From: Larix kaempferi
Taxonomy: Eukaryota > Streptophyta > Pinopsida > Pinales > Pinaceae
NCBI GenBank assembly: GCA_027924585.1
Contig: BSBM01000486.1
Span: 43,642,501-43,706,500, forward strand
Reading direction: 5' to 3'
DNA: 64,000 nt
Shown here: piece after piece, positions 48,920 through 61,050 of the stretch
Numbering within the stretch: the first letter of the stretch is position 1
Layout: the number at the start of each line of letters is the position of its first letter
Notes under the pieces: generated by a model
The model's input: only the letters and a program-made list of their open reading frames with translations
Told to the model about the DNA's origin: nothing
Databases searched by the model: none
Translations under genes and position numbers: made by a program

Positions 48920-50868
48920 TTAGAAGAGAATTTCATGATTTCTCTCTTCATTGGTGAGTCCTTCATCTTCATCTTCCTTTCCATCATAATGGATGTCATT
49001 TTCATCTGCAACACTATTATGCTGATCATCATCATCATCGATGCTTGGAAGTTGTGTTTCCTCTAAAACATTGCTATCATCTCTTTTTCTCCACATCTTT
49101 CGATGAGGTACCCTGTTTACTGATATTTTGTGTTCCTTGAGTTCCTTACTTTGATCTCTTTTCTTGGTTCTACAATCAATAGCTTTGTGACCAAACTTGT
49201 GACAGTAGTGACAATATCCATAAAATTTTCTTTTATGTTTGAGGAATTTTTTATCTTCCTGCTTCATATCTTCAATCTTCTTCCATTCCTTCTTTTGTTC
49301 TTGATATTCTATTGAAGCATTCTTACTTAGTTTGCATTCTCTAGCCATATGTCCAAAATTATGACAAGTGTAGCAATGGCCAAAAAATATCTGTTGGACT
49401 TTACTTGTCATTGATCCTTTAGGTATCATATCAGTTCTGCCTTTATTATGGGATAAGGGACCAGAATTTTGACTATTCTTCTCAATTTAGCTTTTGAGTG
49501 CACCAGCATAGCTTCTTTCATTTCTATCTTGGAGTGTAGAGGACAAATATTTTGAATCTTTTTCTTTTTCATAGCCTAATCCAGTTTTATCATTTAATGG
49601 TCTTTGGCTACTCAAGATCTCATCTAAAATCTTAAACTACTTTCATATTTTGACTTAATAGTTTCTTCATTGAGCTTCTTTATAAGCTGCATAATCTCTT
49701 CTTCAAGCTTCTCTGATTTTTGCATTCTCCTTTTGAGCTGTAAAACTAGATCCTCTTCAATCTTATTGGCCTCTTCAAGCTGGTTTTTCAAGTTACTAAT
49801 GATTTGGTTTGACTATTTGTCCTTTTTCCTGCTTTTATCAAGTTTTTCAAGAGCACTGATTAACTCAGCTCTTAGATCTACTTCTCCTTCTTCCATTGAT
49901 TCATCATCTTGAGCTTGGGCTTCTAATCCCATAAATAGAATCTCTGTTTCTTCATCTTCACTTGTGTCTTCATCTTCACTATCTTCCATGATGTAAGAAT
50001 TCTTCTTTTTGTTTCTTGTTTTTCCCTTTTTGAACTTCTTTGAGACTTATTTCTCATCACTTCCATTTTGTTTAGGATAAGGACATTTTGTAGCAAAGTG
50101 TCCAATTCTTACACAGTTAAAACACTTTAGAGGTAGCTTTCCCTTGTACTTTCCAGTACCTCTCTCAAGCTTCCTGATGAAAAGGGCTTCTTCATCATCT
50201 GAATTTCTTGATTAGTTCTTGGATAAGATTCTTAATGCTGCTTCTTTCTTTGATTGTCCATCTTTTCCTTTTCTCATCTTGTAGGCAGTGAGGATCCCAT
50301 GTAGTTCATCTACTGTCATATCTTTAAGATCATCTCATTCTTCTAGAGAAGATACTTTTGAGTCATACTTCATTGGAAGGGTTCTTAGTACTTTGTCCAC
50401 TACTTCTTGCTCCTCTAGTTCTCCTCCAAGGCCTCAAATAGCATTGACAATTTCATCTACTCTTAAAAGATATTCTGTAATATTTTCTTCCTCTTTCATT
50501 TTTAGGCTTTCAAACTGTCCTTTGTATGTCTAAATTTTTGCATGTTTGACTTTGGATGCTCCTTCATAGACAATTTTTAATTTATCCCAAGTTTCTTTGG
50601 CTGTCTTGCATTGCATGACTTTCACAAACACTGAGTTTGTTAATCCATTTAGGATTGCATTCAGAGCTTTTGAATTGGCCTCATATTGGTCAAGTTCTTC
50701 TTGGTTTGTAGGTAGGTTGTCTCCTATATTATACTTCTTTTCAACTGATCTCCAAACCTTCCATCCAAGAGCCATTAGATGACACTTCATTCTTGCACTC
50801 CAGTATGCATAGTTACTTCTTGTGAACAGTGGAGGTCTATTGGTAGCTAATCCTTCCTGCTGATCCAT
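48920..50868 (-). pseudogene. Copia gag with three zinc knuckles, no pol
   Basis: Reading begins with MDQQEGLATNRPPLF at 50868. A Copia-type gag (UBN2-like) domain follows, then knuckle CFNCVRIGHFATKC (about 50095-50140), an acidic and coiled-coil stretch, an SSQRPLNDKTGLGYE segment known from plant Copia gags, and two more knuckles CYTCHNFGHMAREC and CHYCHKFGHKAIDC (about 49200-49395). The frame ends at 48920. Stops (for example at about 50530) are C-to-T derivatives of Gln or Arg codons, and one frameshift lies near 49630. No protease, integrase or polymerase follows before the LTR, so this is a gag-only derivative of the kind described in plants as TR-GAG. Confidence 0.85.
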
Positions 50869-50916
50869 TGTGTTCTTAATGAGGATCTTCCTTCCAGTGG
50901 TTAAACTATAGTGAAG

Positions 50917-50933
50917 GATCCTACTCTGATACT
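50917..50933 (-). other. Primer-binding-site remnant
   Basis: Minus strand reads GTATCAGAGTAGGATCC, the usual tRNA-Met site lacking its first TG, against the block starting at 50934. The missing bases suggest that the neighbouring LTR block is a later insertion into this site. Confidence 0.65.
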
Positions 50934-52623
50934 GTTGGCTATAACTGACCCAGAGGTTTTCCATAAGACCCAGGTTCTTCGCGGTTTCCCTTTGACCAAC
51001 AAAACCCCTTCGCACCGGCCCTTTCGGCAACAACCTGTGAGCAGGTTGAGGTCTCACCCAAGGTGTATCTATGGGGTACTGCGGAATCAGGTTTCCACAG
51101 TAATTGACGAGTTTCTTGGATGGACGTACTGCGCAGCACGGGATAAGGAAGATACACCGCAAGACCAGACTACGTAGCGCACTACGGGATATGTGCTGCG
51201 GGAAAATACTGCGAGGTGGTGGGAAACACTATAGCTTGCACTTCTAAGTCCTTCTATCGCGGGGCTTCTACTGAAACTGCAAACTATGCAGTTCAACTTT
51301 ATACTCGAACTACCTTGAAAAAGGATTAAGGCTCTGAATTGAGTATCATTCATCCACTCATTCAACTACTCAGTCGATTATCCATCTACTATTCGTTCAT
51401 CCACTTGGTATGGTTACGATTTGAGCATATTCTACTGATACAATCTAATTGTTATGCATTTGTTCTATTGTGCAGAAGGAAGTACATAAGTGATCTCTTA
51501 ATGCTTAACCAACTATCTGATTCATTGTTCTCAAACATAAGCTAAATGTTCACCATTCATCTATTCATGCAGAACTTAACATATCATCTCCATACCTCTT
51601 CTGATGGCAAATGCATACAACAGTTCTCTCATAACAGCATGCAAGGAAACATCTAGACATTCATTTACAGAAAACACAGATAAGCATTCATCCATAAAAC
51701 ACAATCGCACAACACAATATTTAACATGGTTCACTCCCCCGGATGGGAAGCTACGTCCACAAGAATGGTTGGTAATATATATCTTTAAAAGGGATGGGGA
51801 CAACCATTCTTAGTCTGCGCACTCAGCTGCAGACTCTCCTTCCTCTCAGATAGGTCTCTGCGCACATAGCTGCAGAGCCTTTACAATCTTCTCAACTCAA
51901 AAGAGATTTTACAATACAACATCCAGAACCCAAAAATGTAACAACAAAAAGTAACCCCATCCCATACAAAATTGTCTTCTTAAATAGACCATGCCCGAAG
52001 GTCATGTCTTTACAATGCCGAGGACCTAAACCCAAAAACCCTTAGGGTTTACAAAACTGTGCCGATTTCCCTAAACCGGCTTGCTGGCATCTGGTAGCGT
52101 CTGCTTCATCATGGCAGTTCTCCACGTCTTCATTTTGTCGCTATCGACCTTCCTGTTGCACGTGTGCTAATAGGTCACTTTCACTGAACCGTTCATCTCT
52201 AACGGTCTTGCCCACTAGGCATGCCAAGCCATTGCTTTCCCTAAGCTGTCCTTTTCTTAACAAACTTGTGCATTGGCCACCTTCCTGATTTGCTCTTGCC
52301 CACCGCTCGACACTCCTGGAGCATCTTTCCAAAATTAGACCACTACTGGTCCATCCGGTACCTGTACCTGATCCTTGTCCAACACTCCACTTTGCTGGCT
52401 CCACATGTCCTGATTGCTTCACAACACTGGTCTTCACGGTACTTCCAAAATTTGGATGTTGCGCACGACTTCGCAGCATGGTCAAAACTTGGATGCTGCG
52501 CACAACTTCGCAGCACCCTCAACACTTAGACAAAATTATATCTTTTTTCTGAGCTGCGCTCAGCTCAGCGTTTCCTTCTCATCAAAAGTGTTACCAAAAC
52601 TTTACCCCAACTTGGTTCCAACA
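50934..52623 (-). repeat. Second LTR-like block with TGTTGG/CCAACA ends
   Basis: Starts TGTTGGCTATAAC and ends TTGGTTCCAACA. On the minus strand it is preceded by GTTAGGGGCA, a weak polypurine tract (52624-52633). It contains GC-rich 'CTGCGCAG'-like palindromes near 51125-51225 and 52440-52515, and a 'GAAGCTACGTCCAC' block at 51745-51765. It does not resemble the LTR at 46350. I infer the 3' LTR of a minus-strand element on its right, but the partner is not in the window. Confidence 0.5.
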
Positions 52624-52636
52624 TGCCCCTAACACT

Positions 52637-54455
52637 TACATGTGGCTCATCCCCGAGCCACTTCCTGCTTCGGCCGTCTCGCTCTACTCCACGATCGGTG
52701 GAGCTAAATTGGCCACAAACTCATTATAGGTGCCGAACAACTGTTCCATTGCTTCTCTGGTATCTTGTTCAACTTGTTTTATTGTCTCAAGCAATGCTGG
52801 AGTTATCTCTTCTCCAATCTATCCTTGTACCTGCTCCTGGTTGTCACGTAGTTCCTTCAGCTTGTCTTCTATCTGCTGCGACACCGCTGTGGCATCCTCC
52901 AGGAGTTGCTGCGATTGATTATCCATCTCAGTCTCTTTTTCTCTTAGTGCATGGACTTCCTTCTTCAAGCCTGATATCTACTTATACCTCGGCAACCTCT
53001 CCCTGGGTGGCAGAGCTTTGACCTCTTCGTTCAACTTTTCTAGTGCAGTCTACTTTTCTTTTACCGCGGTCTTCACCTGCAGTAGCCCTTGATCCTCTTC
53101 AAGGGCAGTGAATGCCTTTGAAATATTTTCCAAGAGATCTTGGCACTTAGCCATCTCACTTGTTATTCTCTCTTAATTGTTGCTCAGTTAATGGCGTCTG
53201 CGTATTCAGTTTTTCCCTCAAGGCGGTAAGATCGGCCTCATAGAGGATGTCCTTATCTTGCATCTCCATCTTCAAATATCTCACATTTTCTCCGATCCTC
53301 AGAACGGTGTCCGCGGGATCGTACTGGAGTTCTAGATCTTCAATATCTTGCACAATAGTAGATATGGTAGTCTCCAATTGTTGCCAGTGGTCCTGTTCAT
53401 CATGTAGCTGCATTTATGCGCGTGACTTGAGTTGCTTGTTTTGCTGCATGTAGCTCCGCTTGTGATTTCATCGACTCTACTATTCATTCATGCATCTCCT
53501 CCACTATCTGCATGTGCATAAAGTGTAAACCAGGCAAGGGAATCTTGCCCAAGTCGAGCTCTACCCGCTCGACTCCCTTTGTGTCTAGGATGATCTGTTC
53601 TGTCATTGGTAATGAAATAACCAATGGGTCCAGATGGACAACCCTGGTCTTAGAAGGAAATGTTGTAGCTAGCTGCGGTGATGTTTGCTGCGAGGTTCCT
53701 ACCAACCTTCCTTCAGCTATTGTGTCACGTGGCAAGGTTAGGCTCTTCTGGACCTCGTCCATTTTCTTCATAAGACCTTGCAGTGCGAGCCTAGTCTTTT
53801 GCAGGTCATCCTAGATGACCTTGTCCTTCTTATCTTTTTATGTCATTAGCTCCCCCATCTGCTCTAAGACCTTCTCCGCAATCATCTCGAAGTCATCTTC
53901 GTTCAGCACTTTCTCAGATTGAGTCTTTGTGGCCTTCATATTCTTCCACGCCTTCGGCTTCTGCAAGGTCTCAGGCTCTTTCCGCTTTCCTGTTTCTTCA
54001 ACAATCGGGCATGACAGTGGGATTGGCTCGTCTTCTTCAGAGTCTGTCTCAACATCCATGACTTTGACACGGAACTCAGCCGGTCAGTCCTTCATGAGGA
54101 TTTCAATGTCCTTCTCATACATATGGCAGTTACCCAGGTACCATTCTGGCTTCTTCATTTTTTCCTTGGGTGAAATAAAAATACATCGCATGTCAGCCTG
54201 AAAATCAATAACGCAAATGTACTTCAACGTTACTTGCTTTGTGATGCGGGATGTATGGGTGATCGCATTGCGCAATTGAGTGTAATACTGATAGAAAACT
54301 TCAGCTGTTGCGTGCTATCACTCTGTGTTGATATTTTCCCAGAGGTTGGCATAACGGAAACCTCTAGGATCGTTGGTTTCTATAATGACACCCACATAGT
54401 CCTTTGGATCCTTCCATCTGGAAAAGGCGATGAGGATGAGCAGCCATGTAAAGTG
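52637..54455 (-). pseudogene. Unknown open frame, C-terminal coiled-coil part
   Basis: This continues the frame interrupted by Copia-2. It passes through a basic/aromatic segment (KKPEWYLGNCHMYEKD, about 54150), an acidic Ser/Glu stretch (DVETDSEEDEP, about 54050), and long heptad-rich segments: ETLQKPKAWKN onward, 53156-53413, and about 52690-53150 with TALEKL, ISGLKKEVHALREKE and EDKLKELRDNQEQ. It ends near SHM and TAA at about 52637. Several TAG/TGA/TAA codons and at least one frameshift (about 53415) break it. The restored length would be about 950 codons. A structural or gag-like role is possible, but no function is assigned. Confidence 0.55.
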
Positions 54456-55060
54456 TGTTAAAATTTAATATGCTAAGACAGAAAATAGCAGCATTACATT
54501 CCATTTCACAATAATAGCATATACAGGATCACTAAAGAAACAACAAGCATAGCATAAACACAAGAGACACAGATTTATCCTGGGAAACCCTCATGGGGTA
54601 GAAAACCTAGTAAAGCTTCCTCAATATAGATGACCAGCAATATACAAAGATGCAAACCAAAGACATGATCTCCTCCTCCACCATAGCAGACCTCTCCTCC
54701 ACAAGTTCGCCTCTCTCAAGTGTGTGAGTGTATCAAATGAGGAATACACCTCCTCTATTTATACACTACTCTGGCATATCTTTTACACAAGTACATGTAG
54801 GCTCGTATTTAACCAATGGGTTAAATACCCCCACTACAACTGACTGGGCCGACCCCTCTACGGTGGTCTAATAACCCTTTGACCCACATAACACATACAG
54901 GGCCGACCTCCACTAGGGAAGTCTAATAACCCGAGTTACCACATTCCGACAGAGGAATAAACATCTCCGGATATACAATAAGATCTTTACGGAGGAATGA
55001 AACATCTCCGGAATAATAAAGTACAATTATAATATTCTTTGAAGTTACAATATCTCAACA
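54456..55060 (-). repeat. 3' LTR (minus sense) of Copia-2
   Basis: On the minus strand TGTTGAGATATTG ... TTTTAACA. The TATA box is the complement of CTATTTATA at 54755-54763. Differs from its partner at about 12 sites. Confidence 0.95.
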
Positions 55061-55070
55061 CTCCCCCTTA
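55061..55070 (-). other. Polypurine tract of Copia-2
   Basis: Minus strand TAAGGGGGAG directly before the LTR. Confidence 0.88.
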
Positions 55071-55254
55071 ACGAGAAGGATATTATAACAGCATCTGCAC
55101 GAGCAAGGAGTCATCAACATCATACATCATACATCTATAAATCATTGGAAGCTTTCTCAACATCATCAGTAACTCAACCAGTTACTGGAACATCTTCAAT
55201 ATTGAAACATCAACATCTTCAGTACCGAGTCTTTATCTTCTGCAGTACTACAGT

Positions 55255-55475
55255 AACATCAATATCTGAATCCTCACGATCATCAGCATCATCATCACAC
55301 GATCATCATCATCATCATCACACGATCATCAGCGTTGTCACATCATCTTGATCTACAACATCTGGTTCATCACGATCTACAGCATCGTCATCATATGATC
55401 ATCAGCATCGTCATCATACGCTCATCAGTATCGTCATCATATGAACATCAGCATCGTCATCATACGATCAACATT
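55255..55475 (-). repeat. GATCATCA-rich microsatellite
   Basis: Repeated ATCATCA, CACGATCATCA and CATCGTCATCATA units. Its counterpart in Copia-1 is the GATGATGA tract around 38040-38175 and 38970, supporting shared ancestry of the two 3' UTRs. Confidence 0.8.
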
Positions 55476-55509
55476 TTCCAGGGTGATCAATCCTGCTCTC
55501 TTTAGGACA

Positions 55510-57580
55510 TACGTCCATGGATGATGCAATCCAGTCATGTACCTTTTGAACCGAAGTCCAGGGACGATCCAGTCCTGTCATGTACCTTTTGAACCGAAGT
55601 CCAGGGACGATCCAGTCCTGTCATGTACCTTTTGAACCGAAGTCTAAGGACGATCCAGTCCTGTCATGTACCTTTTGAACCGAAGTCTAGGGACGATCCA
55701 GTCCTATCAATTCTCGGAGACCTCATGTCTACGGCTCAGTTCACAGGACCAAAGTCCAAGGATGATCCAATCCTTACCGTACATTTAGGACCATGTCCAA
55801 GGATGACTTAATCCTCAACCGTACATTTGGGACTACGTCCAAAGATGACTTAATCCTCCACTGTACATTTAGGACCACGTCCAAGGATGACTTAATCCTC
55901 CACCGTACATTTAGGACCACATCCAAGGATGACTTAATCCTCCACGTCCAAGGATGACTTAATCCTCCACCGTACATTTAGGACCACGTCCAAGGATGAC
56001 TTAATCCTCAACCGTACATTTAGGACCACGTCCAAGGATGACTTAATCCTCAACCGTACATTTAGGACCACGTCCAAGGATGACTTAATCCTCAACCGTA
56101 CATTTAGGACTACGTCCAAGGATGACTTAATCCTCCACCGTACATTTAGGACCACGTCCAAGGATGACTTAATCCTCCACCGTACATTTAGGACCACGTC
56201 CAAGGATGACTTAATCCTCCACCGTACATTTAGGACCACGTCCAAGGATGACTTAATCCTCAACCGTACATTTAGGACCACGTCCAAGGATGACTTAATC
56301 CTCCACCGTACATTTAGGACCACGTCTAAGGATGACTTAATCCTCCACCGTACATTTAGGACCACGTCCAAGGATGACTTAATCCTCCACCGTACATTTA
56401 GGACCACGTCCGAGGATGACTTAATCCTCCACGTCCAAGGATGACTTAATCCTCCACCGTACATTTAGGACCACGTCTAAGGATGACTTAATCCTCCACC
56501 GTACATTTAGGACCACGTCCAAGGATGACTTAATCCTCCACCGTACATTTAGGACCACGTCCAAGGATGACTTAATCCTCCACCGTACATTTAGGACCAC
56601 GTCCGAGGATGACTTAATCCTCCACCGTACATTTAGGACCACGTCCGAGGATGACTTAATCCTCCACCGTACATTTAGGACCACGTCCGAGGATGACTTA
56701 ATCCTCCACCGTACATTTAGGACCACGTCCAAGCATGACTTAATCCTCCACCATACATTTAGGACCACATCCAAGGATGACTTAATCCTCCATCCTACAT
56801 TTAGGACCACGTCCAAGGATGACTTAATCCTCCATCGTACATTTAGGACTACGTCCAAGGATGACTTAATCCTCCACCGTACATTTAGGACCACGTCCAA
56901 GGATGACTTAATCCTCCACCGTACATTTAGGACCACGTCCAAGGATGACTTAATCCTCCACCGTACATTTAGGACCACGTCCAAGGATGACTTAATCCTC
57001 CACCGTACATTTAGGACCACGTCCAAGGATGACTTAATCCTCCACCGTACATTTAGGACCACGTCCAAGGATGACTTAATCCTCCACCGTACATTTAGGA
57101 CCACGTCCAAGGATGACTTAATCCTCCACCGTACATTTAGGATTACGTCCAAGGATGACTTAATCCTTAACCATACATTTAGGACCACGTCCAAGGATGA
57201 CTTAATCCTCAACTGTCCACCAAGGACTTCATTCTCGAAGACATACGTCTACGGCTCTTCTTTCGGACTGAAGTCCAGGGATGATCCAATCCCCTCACAT
57301 GTTCACCAAGAACTTCATTCTTGAAGACATACGTCTACGACTCTTCTTTCGGATTGAAGTCCAGGGATGATCCAATCCCCTCACATGTTCACCAAGAACT
57401 TCATTCTAGAAGACATACGTATACGGTTCTTCTTTCGGACTGAAGTCCAGGGATGATCCAGTCCCCTCACATGTTCACCAATAACTTCATTCTCGAAGAC
57501 ATATGTCTATGGTTCTTCTTTCGGACTGAAGTCCAGGGATGATCCAATCCCCTCACATGTTCACCAAGAACTTCATCAAA
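55510..57580 (-). repeat. Hairpin-forming tandem array of Copia-2
   Basis: Three subarrays: about four 43-bp units (55520-55735, core GGACGATCCAGTCC), about 34 units of 42 bp (55740-57220, core AGGATGACTTAATCCT with ACCGTACATTTAGGACCACG), and four 86-bp units (57225-57575, core GGGATGATCCAATCCC). Each core is a short inverted repeat with a six-base loop. The 42-bp units keep a frame open by length alone, producing repetitive frames of 176 and 263 codons that I do not regard as genes. One truncated unit lies at about 55940 and another at about 56430. Confidence 0.92.
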
Positions 57581-57584
57581 ACAT

Positions 57585-57740
57585 GTGTCAATCATGTATC
57601 CTCATCATCAAAACATGTATAACAAAACATGTATCCTCATCATCAAAACATGTATAACAAAACATGTATATCTAACATCAAAAGCATGTATATCTATCAT
57701 CAAAAGCATGCATGCATCTATCATCAAAAGAAAAAATATA
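57585..57740 (-). repeat. ACATGTAT/CATCAAAA repeat
   Basis: 'CATCAAAACATGTAT' variants recur at about 20-40 bp spacing between the hairpin array and the RNase H remnant. Confidence 0.7.
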
Positions 57741-57831
57741 AGATTCCTAAATCTAAATAATTCTAAGTAACTAGGTGCAGTAAATAGGTAACCTCATCAT
57801 TGATGAGACAGACTTGTTATCAGATACTATG

Positions 57832-58350
57832 CTACTCCCCCTTTCGAGGAGGGTCCTTTTGAACTATACCAAGCTTGTCTCGAAAGTATTCAAACTTTAC
57901 TCGAGAGAGAGGTTTAGTCAAGATATCAGCAATCTGATCCTCACTGCTTATATATATGAGCTTGATAGCTCCTCTTTGCATCATATCTCGTATATAGAAG
58001 TATCGGATCTCTATGTGTTTTGACTTATCGTGGAACACAGGATTTTCAGTCATCTTAATGCAGCTTTGATTGTCACACATAATCACAGTGGGATCCATTT
58101 CTAAGTCAAACACTCCATATAATAGCTTCTGAAGCCACACTGCTTCACAACTGGCAGAGCAGACAGCCATATATTTTGCTTCAGCAGTACTGAGAGACAC
58201 ACTAGATTGTTTCCTGCTCAACCACGAGATCATGGCTGATCCCAGACAATAACATCCTCTCGATGTGCTCTTCCTGTCTGATACACTTCCTGCCCAATCA
58301 ACATCTGTGTAGCCATCTGAAGTCATGATCTCCAAGATAACATAGAACAA
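57832..58350 (-). pseudogene. Copia-2 RNase H and C-terminus of pol
   Basis: An uninterrupted minus-strand frame contains DVDWAGSVSDRKSTS, SLSTAEAKYMA, NPVFHDKSKHIEIRY and ADILTKPLSRVKFEYFRDKLG, the standard Copia RNase H and pol C-terminus. It is close in arrangement to Copia-1 (23655-24112), and the pol end at 57832 resembles the end of the Copia-1 frame. It has no start of its own; it is a remnant of the polyprotein. Confidence 0.92.
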
Positions 58351-58880
58351 AGTTTATTGTATCCTTTAGGTACCGTATCACATGATTTGCAGCTTATTAG
58401 GTGAACACATCTAGTTTCCACTAGATACTGACTCAAGGTGTTCACAGCAAAGCATATATCTGACCTAGTATTCGTTAGACACATCAATGACTCAATATTT
58501 TGTCTGTACAGAGTTCTATCCACTAACTCTGATGAGTCATCTGCTAACAACTTCAAGAGTGGCCATACCAACACATTAGGTCCTTTTAATATTTCTCAGC
58601 ATACTTTCCTTGGTTGAGAAAGATTCCTTCTGAGCCTTGCCATACTTCCAGACCTAGGAAGTAATGCATCAATCTGAGATCTTTCATTTTCATTGAATGA
58701 TCTTCTGCACATCTATCTGTGCCATCTCTCGTTAGATGGGTCTACTGATATGAGCCTCAATATCATTCGAACTCTGTGGTGAGTTCCTTCTTGCATCCAT
58801 GTCATCTGTGTATAGAAACAATATTCAACCTTGTAGCAAAGGTTGAGATCCTCATCACCCATGGTGATCATTAAGCTCAT
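58323..58880 (-). pseudogene. Copia-2 reverse transcriptase remnant
   Basis: Pieces in several frames: a decayed YxDD motif (TDDMD, about 58790), LRLMHYFLG-like sequence (about 58650-58700), then LADDSSELVDRTLYRQ and DICFAVNTLSQYLVETR (58323-58574). Frameshifts separate the pieces and join them to the RNase H frame. Upstream of about 58880 no pol sequence is left. Confidence 0.8.
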
Positions 58881-60340
58881 CAATTGATTATCAATCCTGG
58901 GAACCCATACAGAATCTGATTCACACTTCTTCTTTAATTACACCATTAAGAGAATGGTCTTATCTAGCCACTTGGAGCAAACATCTCATCATGATTCTCT
59001 TCCTCTTTCTAAGAGAATCTTCTAGCCACAAGCCTTCTATAGTGTGTTTGATTTGTAAATCTTTTGTTGAACATCCATCGCTTGTTCAGTGTTCATCATT
59101 CATCATGATCTTTCCTATAAATCAAAATTAAGTACATGATTAGTAATACTTCATAATCATCAAATCATATTGACATGATAACCTATTATGCATACAGATA
59201 CATAGTTATGCAACTATCTTGACCAATACTTTGGCACAACACTTTTCCATATCTTGTATGCATACAGTGGCTATCTAGATGCCTTCCATCTCTACCAAAA
59301 CATACTATCGAGAGTGTGCACAGCTCTCAGCATGTCAGCAAAGAGGTTTCATTCTAGACAAGCAACAATGGAATCTTTGTCCAACTTACCAATCATATGC
59401 ATATTAGTAGTATACTGTTCAATGCTCTATGAATGTTTACACTCAGCATGATATATTATAGGAATACAAATATGCATACAACTTATTACAGACAATATCA
59501 TTTACGATTTCAAATAACAACTCAAATACTTATCTTTTATGTTTGTGTGGTTGCCTCCCGCTTGATCTTCTATATGTCTTTTGAACTTCTATTCATTCTA
59601 TACCACTGTGCATGCTCAAGTGTGCAGTAGTGTTATTCTCATGATCTCATACACAAACATACATTCATTAGTATATTATAAACATTATCAATACATCTAA
59701 ATAGTCTTGAATATGTATAGTCACGATCATAAATAATAAACATTAGTATTCAAGATTTTAGGGAAGACTTCTTTTACTCATTCGTATCATCAATCAAGAT
59801 AAAAAAAACATAATATGCATAATCCCTTGATTACTAACTTTATGAATAAGCATATCTAATCATGCCAAGTATACTTATATAAGGGATCCCAATACAAGGT
59901 AAGATTCTAACATGACATAGGAAAACATACCTGGATTAGTATACCTGCTTAGTTATGTACAACATACCTAAACAATCTCTTCAATGATTTAGAGATCCTG
60001 AGCTAGAACCTGCATGTCTCATAGGGTAAGCATAATATAACAAAGTCATACATACCTCGTAAGTAGAACAAGGATTATGGATGAGTCTTTGTCTTCATGA
60101 TGTCATGGTCATGGAACTTGATTTGTCTTTTGTGATGTACCTGTATCTTGTTAGCAGACAACATCAACCTCACACAACACCATAATGCATTAGTACAATC
60201 ATATAGACCTAATCAATGAATGTCTTCGATCATTCACATGCATTCATACTGTTACTAGGGTGATAAGACAATTATAACATTAATCAATATTGTACTAATA
60301 AATAACATGAAGACAAACACATTATGAACTTAATCAAGAA
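58881..60340 (-). other. Copia-2 interior without recognised gene
   Basis: AT-rich, with short frames only. Gag, protease and integrase would occupy this position in a complete relative, but nothing matches Copia-1. Confidence 0.6.
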
Positions 60341-60599
60341 TCAGATTTCAAGACGTACCTGAACCTCCTTAAGTCATACCTGTCGAGACTTCTTATAGTC
60401 TTCTTATGTAAGGCCTTAGCCTCAACTCCCCCTGAAACTTGATCTGGAGCTTGATTAGGGTTTGCTAGAGAAACCCTAAAAATTCAATCTTTGACTTTCA
60501 CACTTCTGAATGGATGGAAGAATGTGTCTTGCTGAGCTGATCAACCTAGCATTCTTCAATTTTGAAATCTCCAAAATTTGACCCCTCAAAATTGCCTTC

Positions 60600-60945
60600 G
60601 AAACTTCTGGATATTCTGGACAGGAACCCAAACTAGGGTTTGATGAATCCCACCCTTCTGTCCAATCAAAAGGTTCGATCCAAGGCTCTAAACTCTTATT
60701 TTTCTGAGGAGCTTCCAGCCGTGGTTACAGACTTCAAAAATTCCAACTTTTGCTGAAGCCCTAATTTTCCATCTTTCTGATCAAAATCCCGAACTAGGGT
60801 TTGATCAAGCCCGGTCTTCTACCCAACCAAAAAATTCGATCTTGGTCTCTAAATTCAATTTTCCTGAGTAGCATTCAGCCGCGGACTCCGATTCCAAAAA
60901 TTCTAACTTTCTCCGAAACCCTAAATTCCGGAAGCCATGAATAAA
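60600..60945 (-). repeat. Tandem duplication in Copia-2 leader, about 170 bp
   Basis: 'AACTAGGGTTTGATGAATCC'-like sequence, 'CCAATCAAAAGGTTCGATC' and 'CCGTGGTTACAGACTTC' recur in the same order at about 60630-60760 and 60792-60930 with 75-85% identity by eye. Confidence 0.75.
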
Positions 60946-61050
60946 GGTGCTCCAAAAATAATTCTGTTTTGACAGAAATATGCACCTGATTGTTTCTGCT
61001 ATAACTCTGAAATTTTCGCTCCACAGGGTCTGAAAAATGTTTCTGCAGTA

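Noticed and set aside
46350-52623. A single gag-only element with LTRs 46350-48571 and 50934-52623
   Set aside because: Both blocks have TGTTGG/CCAACA ends, but their sequences do not resemble each other at start, end or middle.
55934-57212. Two long minus-strand frames of a repeated 14-residue unit, like a repeat protein
   Set aside because: The frames exist only because the 42-bp unit is a multiple of three and lacks stops in that frame. They start and end at truncated units and lie in an element's 3' UTR.
55510-57580. Regular array resembling CRISPR
   Set aside because: Units are contiguous with no unique spacers, in a plant retrotransposon. It is a tandem satellite.
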